DNA of 64,000 nt from Nocardia abscessus (GCF_015477775.1 NZ_JADLQO010000012.1:124001-188000); one strand, 5' to 3'. Shown: positions 51,500-60,620, counted from the first letter of the stretch. Notes: generated by a model from the sequence alone, not told the origin. Numbers and translations are program-made.

Positions 51500-51841
51500 T
51501 CACTCCTCGTCGTCGGACGACAGTCGCGACGGCGCCTCCTTCGGCGACACGGGCGCGGCAGAGACGGGCGCGCCCAACCCTATGGTTTCCAGCGCTTCGT
51601 GCAGATGGTCGCGCAGCACCTCTTTCGCGGCGGAAAGCGCCTGCTGATAGGCGAGCTGTGCGGCGGCGCCACCGGCGGCCCCCGCCCGGTGGTATCCGCC
51701 CCACCACTCGACCACCCGATAGTCCCCGCCCATCGGATCGATGCGTACGACCCAGTACGTTCGCCCCTGCTTGCGCACCGTCCAGTAGGTGCCGTCCGCA
51801 GTGTAATTGCGATAGCCGCTGGGCCGTGGTTTGGACGCCAT
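51500..51841 (-). CDS. Hypothetical protein with aromatic N-terminus
   Basis: A 113-residue protein. The first half is rich in Tyr/Trp and strand-like (GYRNYTADGTYWTVRKQGRTYWVVRIDP, YRVVEWWGGYHRAG). The second is a helix (AAQLAYQQALSAAKEVLRDHLHEALETIG) followed by a charged tail. The pattern suggests a small ligand- or peptide-binding fold. Not recognised. Confidence 0.5.
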   Translation of the reverse strand: MASKPRPSGYRNYTADGTYWTVRKQGRTYWVVRIDPMGGDYRVVEWWGGYHRAGAAGGAAAQLAYQQALSAAKEVLRDHLHEALETIGLGAPVSAAPVSPKEAPSRLSSDDEE

Positions 51842-52257
51842 ACCCGTATTCTTCCCGTAAGAACGTTGCCGCCGTGTGCAATTCGTTCACGACCGAAGGC
51901 TCGCCCAGTGCTGAAGGGCCTGCGCGACTCGGGTTCCACGGGCCTTGCGGGATGTCACTTCACGGATCTCCGGAGTGACCTGGCTTGCACGCAGATATTC
52001 GCGGTTCCATGTCGTGGCCATTGCCACGAACGTCGGGCGCTCCGTTGGCCTCGCCCCGCTTGCCCAGGGTTCGTGCACAGCCGACACGCTCTGGCTATGT
52101 CTTGGCGACCAGCGTGATGTCAGCACGGCGGCCTCTTGGTCGATGGACCTGGACGGGGCTGAATCGGGGCAGCACCGACTTCTGCGGACTCACTGCGGAG
52201 CGGGGTGCCGACGCGGACGAGTCGGGCGGCGGGAAAGACGGTTTACCTGTGGTTTCG
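51842..52257. other. Gap between the 51841 gene and the tRNA
   Basis: About 415 bases. A 79-codon minus frame at 51887-52126 has a plausible-looking end (ATTWNREYLRASQVTPEIREVTSRKARGTRVAQALQ) but no clear start, and could be a gene remnant. No integrase or attachment repeat is visible beside the tRNA. Confidence 0.35.
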
Positions 52258-52334
52258 TGGTGCCCCCAGTCGGACTCGAACCGACACTTGGCGGATTTTA
52301 AGTCCGCTGCCTCTGCCAATTGGGCTATAGGGGC
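52258..52334 (-). tRNA. tRNA with UAA anticodon (tRNA-Leu by anticodon)
   Basis: Read on the minus strand: acceptor GCCCCTA/TGGGGGC, D-arm with GCC/GGC, anticodon stem GCGGA/TCCGC with loop CTTAAAA (anticodon TAA at 52299-52297), a five-base variable region CAAGT, T-arm GTCGG-TTCGAGT-CCGAC, discriminator A and encoded CCA (52260-52258). The anticodon reads the rare leucine codon UUA. Bacterial tRNA-Leu normally has a long (class II) variable arm, which this one lacks, so amino-acid identity is less certain than the tRNA call. Confidence 0.85.
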
Positions 52335-52565
52335 GTCCGGGACAGCGTACCGAGTCGTACGGCTGTACCGGAATTCCGACAATTCGTCGGGGTGGCGGGG
52401 CGTCGGCCGTGGCCGGGTGGCGGACGGCGTGGTCGATTGACCGGCGCCGGTGGCGGTGGTTGCGCACCCGGGTTGGCAGGCGTCCCAGAGAACTAGATCG
52501 GTGGCGGCGGGCTGGTGTTAGCGTCCGCGGAGCATCTCGGCGTGGCGAATGTCGGCGGCGGGCCG

Positions 52566-53483
52566 TCAGCGGCGGGGCGGCACCGGGATTCGGGCGAGGT
52601 CGGTGGCGATGTGGATCTCGCCGGAGAAGTACTTCGCCGCTTCGGTCAAGTGCTCGTCGAGGTCACGGTAGCGCTGCGAAAAGTGGGTCAGGACCAGGGC
52701 GCGGGCGCCTGCGTCGGCGGCCGCCCGCGCCGCCTGGCCCGCGGTGAGGTGACCGTACTCGGTGGCCAGATGTTCGTCGGCGTCCAGGAAAGTGGCTTCG
52801 ATGACGAGCATGTCGACGTCGGCGGCGAGTTCCTGGACGCCGGCGCACAACCGGGTGTCCATGACGAAGGCGAAACTCTGGCCGGATCGTGGCTCGCTGA
52901 TCTCCGCCAAAGTGATTGTGCGACCACCCAACTCGACACTGCCGCGCTGTTGCAGCTGGGAGATGACCGGACCGCGCAGCCCCAGGGCGCGCAACCGGTC
53001 CGGCAGGATGCGCCGGCCGGGCGGCTCGCTGAGCCGATAGCCGAAGGTGTCCACCGGGTGCGAGAGCCGGACCGCGGTCACCGTGAACGGCGCCTCGGGC
53101 AGGTCCACGGGGCCGGGGCCGATCACCGGACGCGGTCGCAGCTCGGCGCGGTGATAGTAGGACGTCGCGTTGACCAGGCGGTCGTAATACGCGGCGCCCG
53201 ACGCCGGGAAGACGACATCGACCGGATGGGGCACCCGGTCGAGATTGATCCGCTGCACGACTCCGGCCAGGCCCAGGCTGTGGTCGCCGTGGAAATGGGT
53301 GATGGCGATCCGGGTGAGCCCGGTGACGGTGACGCCGGCGTAGGTCATCTGCCGCTGCGTACCCTCACCGGGGTCGAACAGGATCGACTCGTCGTCCCAC
53401 CGGAGCAGATACCCGTTGTGGTTTCGCTGTTTCGTCGGCACCTGACTCGCGGTACCGAGAACAACCAACTCACGCTGCGACAC
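52566..53483 (-). CDS. rnz: Ribonuclease Z
   Basis: A 305-residue metallo-beta-lactamase-fold endonuclease that trims tRNA 3' ends. The zinc motif THFHGDH is at residues 62-68. Other family features are FDPGEGTQRQM (36-46), the PGRRILPDRLRALGLRGP insertion with conserved Pro-Gly, and LTHFSQRYRD near the end. It lies 231 bases from a tRNA gene. On the minus strand TAGCCT and six bases precede GTG 53483 (leaderless). Confidence 0.93.
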   Translation of the reverse strand: MSQRELVVLGTASQVPTKQRNHNGYLLRWDDESILFDPGEGTQRQMTYAGVTVTGLTRIAITHFHGDHSLGLAGVVQRINLDRVPHPVDVVFPASGAAYYDRLVNATSYYHRAELRPRPVIGPGPVDLPEAPFTVTAVRLSHPVDTFGYRLSEPPGRRILPDRLRALGLRGPVISQLQQRGSVELGGRTITLAEISEPRSGQSFAFVMDTRLCAGVQELAADVDMLVIEATFLDADEHLATEYGHLTAGQAARAAADAGARALVLTHFSQRYRDLDEHLTEAAKYFSGEIHIATDLARIPVPPRR

Positions 53484-53489
53484 CGCGTC

Positions 53490-53495
53490 AGGCTA
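53490..53495 (-). promoter_or_regulatory. Leaderless promoter of rnz
   Basis: On the minus strand TAGCCT, then GACGCG, then GTG 53483. Confidence 0.4.
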
Positions 53496-53535
53496 TCCGC
53501 CGATACCCCGTGAGCCCGAACAGACCCGTAGGTGA

Positions 53536-55041
53536 CTACGCGACCGGTGTCTTCCGGAGCAAGGAGTTGCGCCGGGAGTAGGCGAAGTAGATGACGAAGC
53601 CGATCGCCATCCACACCAGGAACCGCAGCCAGGTCTCCACAGAGAGATTCAGCATCAGCCACAGGCACGACAGCACCGCCAGGACCGGAATCAGCGGCAC
53701 CAACGGAACACGGAAGCCGCGCGGCAGGTCGGGGCGCGTACGCCGCAGGATGAGCACACCGACCGACACCAGCACGAACGCGAACAGCGTCCCGATGTTG
53801 ACCATCTCCTCCAGCGTGCCGAAGTCCACGAATCCGGCCAGCAGGGCGCACCCCACGCCGACGATCACGGTGACGCGGACCGGCGTGCCGTTCTTGCCGG
53901 TGTGCGCGAGTTTGCGCGGCATCAGCCCGTCGCGCGCCATCGCGAACAGCACCCGGGTCTGCCCGAGGTACATCACCATGACCACCGTGGTGAGCCCGGC
54001 CAGGGCGCCGATGGAGATGATGTTCTTCGCCCAGGTCACCCCGTGGATGCCGAACGCCGTCGCCAGCGTCGCGTCGCCGCCGGACAACTCGGTGTAGGGC
54101 ACCATGCCGGTGAGCACGAGCGACACCGCGACGTACAGGATCGTCACGATGAGCAGCGAACCGAGAATGCCGCGGGGCACCGCCCGCTGCGGGTTCTTGG
54201 TCTCCTCGGCCGTCGTGGCGACCACGTCGAAGCCGATGAACGCGAAGAACACCAGGCTGGCCGCCGCGAGCAGGCCGTACCAGCCGAAGTTGCTGTGCCC
54301 GGCGCCGGTCAGGTAGGAGAACAGCGACTGCCGCAGGCCCTCGCCGCGCTCGCCCGGCTGCGACGGCGGAATGTACGGCGAGAGGTTCGAGGACTTGAAA
54401 TAGGTGAGACCGACGACGAGCACCAGCGCGATCACGCCCAGCTTGATGGCGACCGCCACCGCCGACACCCGCGAGGACACCTTGGTGCCGGTCGCGAGCA
54501 GCACACCGAGCACGGTGATCAGCAGCACCGCGCCCCAGTCGAAACTCACCGAGCCGATGTGCACGACCGGGGAGGTGGTGCCGAGCACTTCACCGAGATA
54601 CTGCGACCAGCCCTTGGCCACCACCGCCACGGCGAGCGCGAACTCCAGGATGAGGTCCCAGCCGATGATCCAGGCGACGAGCTCGCCGAAGGTGGCGTAG
54701 GAGTAGGTGTAGGCGCTACCCGCGACCGGGACGGTGGATGCGAACTCGGCATAGCAGAGCGCGGTCAGCCCGCAGGCGATCGCGGCGAACACGAAAGCGA
54801 GCGAGACGGACGGACCCGCGACATTGCCCGCGGTGCGCGCGGTGAGGGTGAAGATGCCCGCTCCGACCACGACGGCCACGCCGAAGACGGTGAGGTCCCA
54901 GGCGGTCAGGTCCCTGCGGAGCTTGGAGTCGGGCTCGTCGGTGTCACGCATCGACTGTTCGATGGATTTGGTGCGGAACAGACCGCCCCACCGAGACGAG
55001 ACGTCACCCGCCGGATCGGCTTGTGGCCCGGGGTTGGTCAC
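53536..55041 (-). CDS. APC-family amino acid permease
   Basis: A 501-residue transporter with about 12 membrane segments between residues 45 and 495. The first segment pattern, LTVFGVAVVVGAGIFTLTARTAGNVAGPSVSLAFVFAAIACGLTALCYAEFASTVPVAGSAYTY, is that of the cationic amino acid/YfnA branch of the APC superfamily; GFDVVATTAEETKNPQRAVPRGI in the middle is another family signature. It imports or exchanges amino acids; the substrate is not defined. The GTG start has AAGGAGA upstream on the minus strand. It lies 52 bases from rnz, with which it is not coupled. Confidence 0.92.
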   Translation of the reverse strand: MTNPGPQADPAGDVSSRWGGLFRTKSIEQSMRDTDEPDSKLRRDLTAWDLTVFGVAVVVGAGIFTLTARTAGNVAGPSVSLAFVFAAIACGLTALCYAEFASTVPVAGSAYTYSYATFGELVAWIIGWDLILEFALAVAVVAKGWSQYLGEVLGTTSPVVHIGSVSFDWGAVLLITVLGVLLATGTKVSSRVSAVAVAIKLGVIALVLVVGLTYFKSSNLSPYIPPSQPGERGEGLRQSLFSYLTGAGHSNFGWYGLLAAASLVFFAFIGFDVVATTAEETKNPQRAVPRGILGSLLIVTILYVAVSLVLTGMVPYTELSGGDATLATAFGIHGVTWAKNIISIGALAGLTTVVMVMYLGQTRVLFAMARDGLMPRKLAHTGKNGTPVRVTVIVGVGCALLAGFVDFGTLEEMVNIGTLFAFVLVSVGVLILRRTRPDLPRGFRVPLVPLIPVLAVLSCLWLMLNLSVETWLRFLVWMAIGFVIYFAYSRRNSLLRKTPVA

Positions 55042-55608
55042 GCGTTCTCCTTAGATCGTGCTGCTGTGCTTGGTGTTCTGTACCCATGCGGCGCGCCGAT
55101 GCACGCCTGCCGAGAGTTCGCTGATCCGCGGTGCGATGGCGGTGACGATCAGTCCCGCATACACCACGACCGTCCGGTGATGCCGAAGTGGGCGAACTCG
55201 TGACCTGGGTCATAGAACCGGGTCAAACTACCCGACATCGACGTTTCGGTACCAACCGAGAAAAAATACAGTGCCGTCACGTGAGCCAGGAAAGCTTCCG
55301 GCGCGAGCCCGGTGGTCACGGCAAGTCCGGGTCCAGCGCCACCGGCGCCCCGCCGGGTCGACCGGGGTGCGGCGCCCGGCCGTGACACGATGCCGCCGCA
55401 TGACAGTTCCGCGACCGAGCAACCGATTGGCGAACCAGCCGCTCGGCCCGGTGGACAAGTACCCGAGACCGCCGTAGGCCCCGGCCGCGGTCGGTAGTCG
55501 TAGTTGGCCCTGCAACCATGCTCCGAAGAGTCCCATCCGGGACAATGTGGCGGAGGATTCGTGTGTTCTGTTCAAGCGAAACCGGAGCGGGCCACGAGGG
55601 AGGTTTGC
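55042..55608. other. Intergenic stretch before the SRPBCC gene
   Basis: About 570 bases between divergent genes with no convincing gene; minus frame 55149-55388 and others look noncoding. Confidence 0.4.
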
Positions 55609-55677
55609 ATGCCGCACGTCCGGGCACCCCGCAAGCGACAGGCAAACCAGCCACGGCCCCCACCCAGAAAGCGTTGA
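55609..55677 (+). CDS. Arg/Pro-rich leader peptide of the SRPBCC gene
   Basis: A 22-codon frame, MPHVRAPRKRQ...RPPPRKR, behind a strong AGGGAGG (seven bases before ATG 55609). Its stop is four bases before the SRPBCC start, which has no good ribosome site of its own. This is the layout of an upstream frame that delivers ribosomes by reinitiation. The PPP and Arg runs could slow translation. Confidence 0.4.
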   Translation: MPHVRAPRKRQANQPRPPPRKR

Positions 55678-55681
55678 GCTG

Positions 55682-56206
55682 ATGGTCCACGTGGAAATCA
55701 CCGTGCCGACTACACCGGAACAGGTTTTCGCCGTCCTGGCCGACGGGTGGCTGTTCTCCACCTGGGTGGTCGGCGCCACACACATCCGTGACGTCGACGA
55801 CGACTGGCCCGCCGTCGGCACCAGACTGCACTACAGCGTCGGCGTGTGGCCATTCACCGCGGACGACACCACGCAGGTCATCTCGGTGGAGCCGCCGCAC
55901 ATGCTGGAACTCGAGGCGAAGCTCTCCCCGCTCGGCTCCGCGTGGATCCGCCTGGAACTCGTCGAGACCGCGTCCGGCGAGACCGAGATCCGCATGTACG
56001 AGCACGCCAAGAAAGGGCTGGGCACGATGGTGCCCAACGTGCTCCAAGAGATCCTCTTGGTGCCGCGCAACAAGGAATCGCTGTCCCGGCTCGCCGACAC
56101 CGCGGTGGGCAGGGCGCGTCGCTCGGCCCGCGCCGGAACCGGAGCGCGTACCGGAGCCGAGCCGCGCGCCGAGATCGGGCTGGACGGAAACGCCCCGCGG
56201 GGCTGA
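55682..56206 (+). CDS. SRPBCC (START/Bet v1-like) family protein
   Basis: A 174-residue protein with the SRPBCC helix-grip fold over residues 1-145: VHVEITVPTTPEQVFAVLADGWLFSTWVVG, then strands such as RLHYSVGVWPF and WIRLELVETASGETEIRMYEHA, and a C-terminal helix (EILLVPRNKESLSRLADTAVG). It binds a hydrophobic ligand in its cavity; the ligand is unknown. The last 30 residues are disordered and Arg/Ala-rich. Confidence 0.8.
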   Translation: MVHVEITVPTTPEQVFAVLADGWLFSTWVVGATHIRDVDDDWPAVGTRLHYSVGVWPFTADDTTQVISVEPPHMLELEAKLSPLGSAWIRLELVETASGETEIRMYEHAKKGLGTMVPNVLQEILLVPRNKESLSRLADTAVGRARRSARAGTGARTGAEPRAEIGLDGNAPRG

Positions 56207-56218
56207 TCGGGCGGCCGG

Positions 56219-57166
56219 TCAGGCGATCGACAGGGCGATACCGTCGAGGATGTCGTGCTCGCTGACCACCATTTCGGTGATACCCGCGCGCCGGGACAAT
56301 TCCTCCGCGAGCACCTCGGTGATGACCGCGCCGCCGCCGATCACATCGACCCGGCCGGGGTGCATCGGGCCCAGCGCGGCACGCTGATCGTGGTCCATGG
56401 CGACCAGCCGGTCGCAGACGTCGTGGATCTGGTCCATGGTCAGCCGGGTGAGGTGCACCCGTTCGGAGTCGTATTCGGGGAGATCCAGCGCCACCGCGGC
56501 CAGGGTGGTCATGGTGCCCGCGACGCCGACCCAGGTATGGGCGCCGTCCACGGGGACGTGGGTGAACGCCTCGGTCAACCGCTCGGTGGCGAAGGCTCGG
56601 GCGGCGACCACCTGTTCGGCGGTGGGCGGGTTGCCTGCCAGGCAGCGCTCGGTGATCCTGACACAGCCGATGTCCGCGGAGAACGCGGCCCGCACCCCGG
56701 CACTGTCCCCGAACACCAGCTCGGTCGATCCGCCGCCCAGGTCGACCACGACGAAGGGCCCTGCCGCCTCGGACAGTTCGCCGATCGCGCCCGCGAACGA
56801 GAGCCGCGCCTCCTCGTCACCGGTGATCACCTCGGCCTCGGCGCCCGCGACCACGGCGCCGAGTTCGGCCCGGGCCATGGCGAAGAAGTCCTCCCGGTTC
56901 GCGGCGTCCCGGGTGGCGGAGGTGGCCACCATGCGCACCCGGCCGACCCCTGCCTCGCGCATCAGCGCGGCGTAGTCGGCCAGGGCGGCGCGCGTGCGTT
57001 CGATCGCCTCCGGCGCCAGCGAGCCGGTCGCGTCGACCCCTTGCCCCAGGCGGACGATACGCATCTCACGGTGCACGTCGGCCAAGCGTCCGTCGCCGAG
57101 CACGTCGGCGATCAACAGGCGGATGGAATTCGTGCCGCAATCCACGGCGGCTACGCGGTCACTCAT
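56219..57166 (-). CDS. ppx: Exopolyphosphatase/GppA family phosphatase
   Basis: A 315-residue ASKHA-fold enzyme that hydrolyses polyphosphate or pppGpp. Motifs are DCGTNSIRLL (8-17), the EARLSFAGAIGEL region and the phosphate-binding DLGGGSTELVFG. Length and position match M. tuberculosis Rv1026 (Ppx2). ATG 57166 overlaps the DUF501 stop (ATGA), so it is translated last in the ftsB-DUF501-ppx unit. The upstream open frame is not used. Confidence 0.9.
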   Translation of the reverse strand: MSDRVAAVDCGTNSIRLLIADVLGDGRLADVHREMRIVRLGQGVDATGSLAPEAIERTRAALADYAALMREAGVGRVRMVATSATRDAANREDFFAMARAELGAVVAGAEAEVITGDEEARLSFAGAIGELSEAAGPFVVVDLGGGSTELVFGDSAGVRAAFSADIGCVRITERCLAGNPPTAEQVVAARAFATERLTEAFTHVPVDGAHTWVGVAGTMTTLAAVALDLPEYDSERVHLTRLTMDQIHDVCDRLVAMDHDQRAALGPMHPGRVDVIGGGAVITEVLAEELSRRAGITEMVVSEHDILDGIALSIA

Positions 57167-57699
57167 CGCTGTGCTCCAGTCTCTCGCGGGCCGGTCGGTC
57201 GAGGCGTCGGCCAGTCGGCCGGAATCGCGGTGCCACGCAGGCCGTGCTCGGCGGCCAGCGCCACGGATTCGTCGCCGAGCGGGTTCACCCCCGGCCCCTT
57301 GGCCAGCGAGTGGGCGATCAGGACGTGCAGGCACTTGACCCGCTCGGGCATCCCGCCGCCGGTGAAATCCGTACCGAGCGATTCGATTTCGTCCCGTTCG
57401 GCCAGATAGCTCTCGTGCGCGGCGCGGTAGGCGGCGGCCAGCTCCGGGTCGGCGGCGAGCCGCTCGGTCATCTCCCGCATCACACCGGCGGATTCCTGCC
57501 TGCTCGCCTCGGCGGTGAGCCGGGGGTCGGTCAGGTAGTACAGGGTCGGGAAGGGGGTGCCGTCCGGCAGGCGCGGCGCGGTCTTCACAACGGCCGGGAT
57601 CCCGTCCGGGGTGCGGTAGGCGATGGCGAGCACGCCGCGCGGGGCACGGCCCAGCTGCTCGGCGATGATCGCAAGATCCTGGTCGTTCGGTGCGGTCAC
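57163..57699 (-). CDS. DUF501 protein (Rv1025-like)
   Basis: A 178-residue cytosolic protein of the DUF501 family: AEQLGRAPRGVLAIAYRTPDGIPAVVKTAPRLPDGTPFPTLYYLTDPRLTAEASRQE at the N-terminus and the conserved GGGMPERVKCLHVLIAHSLAKGPGVNPLGDE near the end with its Cys/His cluster. No function is established. GTG 57699 overlaps the ftsB stop (GTGA) and its own stop overlaps ppx. It sits in the conserved eno-ftsB-DUF501-ppx order. Confidence 0.85.
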   Translation of the reverse strand: MTAPNDQDLAIIAEQLGRAPRGVLAIAYRTPDGIPAVVKTAPRLPDGTPFPTLYYLTDPRLTAEASRQESAGVMREMTERLAADPELAAAYRAAHESYLAERDEIESLGTDFTGGGMPERVKCLHVLIAHSLAKGPGVNPLGDESVALAAEHGLRGTAIPADWPTPRPTGPRETGAQR

Positions 57700-58316
57700 C
57701 TGGGTCCTTCCAGTCCTTCCGGTGCTTGCGGTCGGGGGGCGGCCGGCGCGGCCGCCGGTGTGGGCTGCGGCTCGGAGATACTGCGCCACAGTTCGGTGTA
57801 CCAGGGATCGGGTTCCCGCGCCCTGGTCGGCGCCGGGGGCGGGGCGGGCGCCTCGATGCCGGGCACCTGCACGATGTACGGCGTCTCCCCCGGCATCACC
57901 AAGCGCAGCCGGTCGCGCGCCTCGGTGCGGATGAAAGCCGGATCCTGTTGCTGCGCACGACGATCCCGCAGCCGGGCCAGATCCGCTTCCAGTTCCGCGC
58001 GCTGCTGCGCCAGCTGCGCGGCCTCCGCGCGCTGGGTGAAGTACGTGCGCATCGGCACCGCGAGGGTGAGCGCGAGCCCGCACACCACCATCGCGAGGAT
58101 CACCGCCTTGCCGGTGGACAGGCCGAGGAACGTGTGGTCGTGCCGGTCGGCGGCGGCACGCGACGCGCTCTTGCGCGGCTTCGGCTTCTCCGCCGCCTCC
58201 GATCGCCTGCGGCCGCGCTTGGCCGCGGAATCGGCCGGGCGGGACGTGGCGGCACGCGACGTGCGGCGGTCCCCGCGTCCGGCCGGACTGGTCCCACGCG
58301 CACGTCGCTCCGTCAT
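57696..58316 (-). CDS. FtsB/DivIC-type septum formation protein
   Basis: A 206-residue single-pass membrane protein. A long basic cytosolic N-terminus (1-65), a membrane segment (about 70-88) and an extracytoplasmic coiled coil (about 95-122) are followed by the DivIC signature DPAFIRTEARDRLRLVMPGE (125-144) and a Pro/Ala-rich tail. It should join the FtsQLB complex at the division septum. Position after eno matches Rv1024. First of three overlapping genes. Confidence 0.88.
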   Translation of the reverse strand: MTERRARGTSPAGRGDRRTSRAATSRPADSAAKRGRRRSEAAEKPKPRKSASRAAADRHDHTFLGLSTGKAVILAMVVCGLALTLAVPMRTYFTQRAEAAQLAQQRAELEADLARLRDRRAQQQDPAFIRTEARDRLRLVMPGETPYIVQVPGIEAPAPPPAPTRAREPDPWYTELWRSISEPQPTPAAAPAAPRPQAPEGLEGPR

Positions 58317-58406
58317 CTCACGCCTCGGTCTCTACTTCGCGGTACTCCCGTGGCCCTGCGAGGTCACGCACGCCACCTCCGCAGGGGCCGTCGCTCGCAC
58401 CGCAGG

Positions 58407-59693
58407 TCAGCCTTCGAACGCGAAGCGGGGAAACGCGACGTCGCCCGCGTAGCGCGCCGAATCCCCGAGCGCGTCCTCGATGCGCAGCAGCTGGTTGTAC
58501 TTGGCGACCCGCTCGCTGCGCGCCGGGGCGCCGGTCTTGATCTGGCCGCTGCCCACCGCGACGGCGAGGTCGGCGATGGTGGTGTCCTCGGTCTCGCCGG
58601 ACCGGTGCGACATCATCGTCTTGTAGCCGTTGCGGTGCGCCAGCTCCACCGCGTCCAGCGTCTCGGTCAGCGTGCCGATCTGGTTGACCTTCACCAGCAG
58701 CGCGTTGGCGGCGCCCTTGGCGATGCCCTCCTCCAGGCGCTCCGGGTTGGTGACGAACAGGTCGTCGCCGACCAGCTGGACCTTGTCGCCGATCTGGTCG
58801 GTCAGGGTCACCCAGCCGTCCCAGTCGTCCTCCGACAGCGGGTCCTCGATGGACACCAGCGGGTAGGCGCCGATCAGCTCGGCGTAGAACTGCGCCATCT
58901 CCTCGGCCGAGCGCACCACGCCCTCGAACTTGTAGCCGCTGCCGGAGGTGTAGAACTCGGTGGCCGCGACGTCGAGCGCGAGCGCCACGTCGCTGCCCAG
59001 CTTCAGGCCGGTCTTGGCGATGGCCTCGCTGATCAGGTCCAGCGCCACCTTGGTGCCCGCCACGTCGGGCGCGAACCCGCCCTCGTCACCGAGGCCGGTG
59101 GCCAGGCCCTTGGCCTTCAGCACCGCCTTGAGCGCGTGGTAGACCTCCGCGCCCCAGCGCAGCGATTCCTTGAAGGTCGGCGCGCCGATCGGGGCGACCA
59201 TGAATTCCTGCACGTCCACGCCGGTGTCGGCGTGCGCGCCACCGTTGAGGATGTTCATCATCGGGACGGGCAGCACGTGCGCGTTCGGGCCGCCGAGGTA
59301 GCGGAACAGTTCGAGGCCCGAGGACTCGGCCGCAGCGCGGGCCACCGCCAGCGACACGCCGAGCAGGGCGTTGGCGCCGAGCCGGGACTTGTCCTGGGTG
59401 CCGTCCAGGTCGAGCAGCACCTGGTCGACGGTGCGCTGCTCCACGGCGTCCAGACCGATGACGGCGGGCGCGATCTCGTCGAGCACACCCTCGACCGCCT
59501 TGCGGACGCCCTTGCCGCCGTAGCGCTCACCACCGTCGCGCAGTTCGACGGCCTCGTGCTCGCCGGTGGACGCGCCGGAGGGCACGGCCGCGCGGGTCAG
59601 GGTGCCGTCGTCGAGAGCGATCTCGACCTCGACGGTGGGGTTTCCGCGCGAATCCAGGATCTCGCGAGCTCCGACCTGTTCGATGATGGCCAC
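58407..59693 (-). CDS. eno: Enolase
   Basis: A 428-residue glycolytic enzyme that interconverts 2-phosphoglycerate and phosphoenolpyruvate. Signature regions are SGASTGEHEAVELRD (about 41-55), the metal-ligand stretch SIEDPLSEDDWDGW, LLVKVNQIGTLTETL with catalytic Lys, and the classic SHRSGETEDTTIADLAVA. Length is normal. AAGGAG lies about ten bases before the GTG start on the minus strand. Confidence 0.98.
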   Translation of the reverse strand: MAIIEQVGAREILDSRGNPTVEVEIALDDGTLTRAAVPSGASTGEHEAVELRDGGERYGGKGVRKAVEGVLDEIAPAVIGLDAVEQRTVDQVLLDLDGTQDKSRLGANALLGVSLAVARAAAESSGLELFRYLGGPNAHVLPVPMMNILNGGAHADTGVDVQEFMVAPIGAPTFKESLRWGAEVYHALKAVLKAKGLATGLGDEGGFAPDVAGTKVALDLISEAIAKTGLKLGSDVALALDVAATEFYTSGSGYKFEGVVRSAEEMAQFYAELIGAYPLVSIEDPLSEDDWDGWVTLTDQIGDKVQLVGDDLFVTNPERLEEGIAKGAANALLVKVNQIGTLTETLDAVELAHRNGYKTMMSHRSGETEDTTIADLAVAVGSGQIKTGAPARSERVAKYNQLLRIEDALGDSARYAGDVAFPRFAFEG

Positions 59694-59807
59694 GAAAACG
59701 ACACTCCTTCGGCTGCTGACACGGTTGGTCTCACGGGATGGGCCGTGCGCTGCGAGCCTATCGTCCCGGCCGCGCGGCGGGTAACCGGCACTCCGGGGAC
59801 CGGCCGA

Positions 59808-60533
59808 TCACACCCGGCGGCCGACGCTGTAGCTCGCGGCCCGGTCACGCACCGTCAGCAGGTAGCTGTGCGACTGGTTGTAGGTGAGCAGCGCCCGCTG
59901 CCACCCGTGCTCGGAGGTGAGGTCGCCGCCGCTGGCGCACAGGTACCTGGCCGCGGTGAGCGCGGCGTCATCGATGCTCTGCGGATCGGCGGTGCCGTCT
60001 CCGTTGGCGTCGACGCCCCAGCGCTTCCAGGTCTCCGGGATGAACTGCAGCGGACCGACGGCGCGGTCGTGCACCGGGTCGTGGTCGAGCGCGCCGCCGT
60101 CGGTGTCCTCGATCAGCGCGACACCCGGTGAACCGTCCAGCGGGACGCCGATGATCGGCGGCCGGACCGAGCCGTCCGCGCCGACCTCGGCGCCGCGATG
60201 GGTGCCGTGCTTGCTCTCCACACTCGCGATGCCCGCCAGCGTCGTCCACGCGACGCCGCAGTCCGGGCGGGCTCTGGTCATCACCGCCGCCGCGTAGCCG
60301 TACGCCTCCAGCGCGATCGACGGGATACCCAGCCGATCGGCCTGATCGTCGGCCCAGCCGCGCAACTGGACGGCCGTGCGGCCGGGCGCGTCCAGGTCGA
60401 TCAAGGGCAGCGGCGTACCCGGCCCGGGCGGAATGCCCTCCGGGATCGGGGTGCGGTCGATTCCGCAACCGGCGAGCCCGAGAATCACCATGACGGCGGC
60501 CGAGGCGCCGATCTTTCGCAACACCCTTTCCAT
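59808..60533 (-). CDS. lpqU: LpqU-like lytic transglycosylase lipoprotein
   Basis: A 241-residue lipoprotein (lipobox LAGC at 20-23) with a soluble-lytic-transglycosylase (SLT-like) domain from about 90. The catalytic Glu106 is in ASVESKHGTHRG, and AVGPLQFIPETWKRWGVDANGDGTADPQSIDDAALTAARYLC is the family core. It cleaves peptidoglycan glycan strands at the outer membrane face. Position beside eno matches Rv1022 (LpqU). ATG 60533 starts immediately before the signal sequence. Confidence 0.9.
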   Translation of the reverse strand: MERVLRKIGASAAVMVILGLAGCGIDRTPIPEGIPPGPGTPLPLIDLDAPGRTAVQLRGWADDQADRLGIPSIALEAYGYAAAVMTRARPDCGVAWTTLAGIASVESKHGTHRGAEVGADGSVRPPIIGVPLDGSPGVALIEDTDGGALDHDPVHDRAVGPLQFIPETWKRWGVDANGDGTADPQSIDDAALTAARYLCASGGDLTSEHGWQRALLTYNQSHSYLLTVRDRAASYSVGRRV

Positions 60534-60620
60534 GATCCAGATGAGGACGAGTGCCCGCGGTGATCCGGTGACGCGGTCCACCGCGTGTCGGATGCGCGCA
60601 TGACCTCGGGCCGGGCCTGC

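Noticed and set aside
51945..52440. Plus-strand frames running across the tRNA, with the peptide VPPVGLEPT
   Set aside because: Antisense translation of a tRNA gene; no ribosome site or other coding evidence.
51842..52600. Integrated element at the tRNA gene
   Set aside because: No integrase, no direct repeat of the tRNA 3' end and no mobile genes are present.
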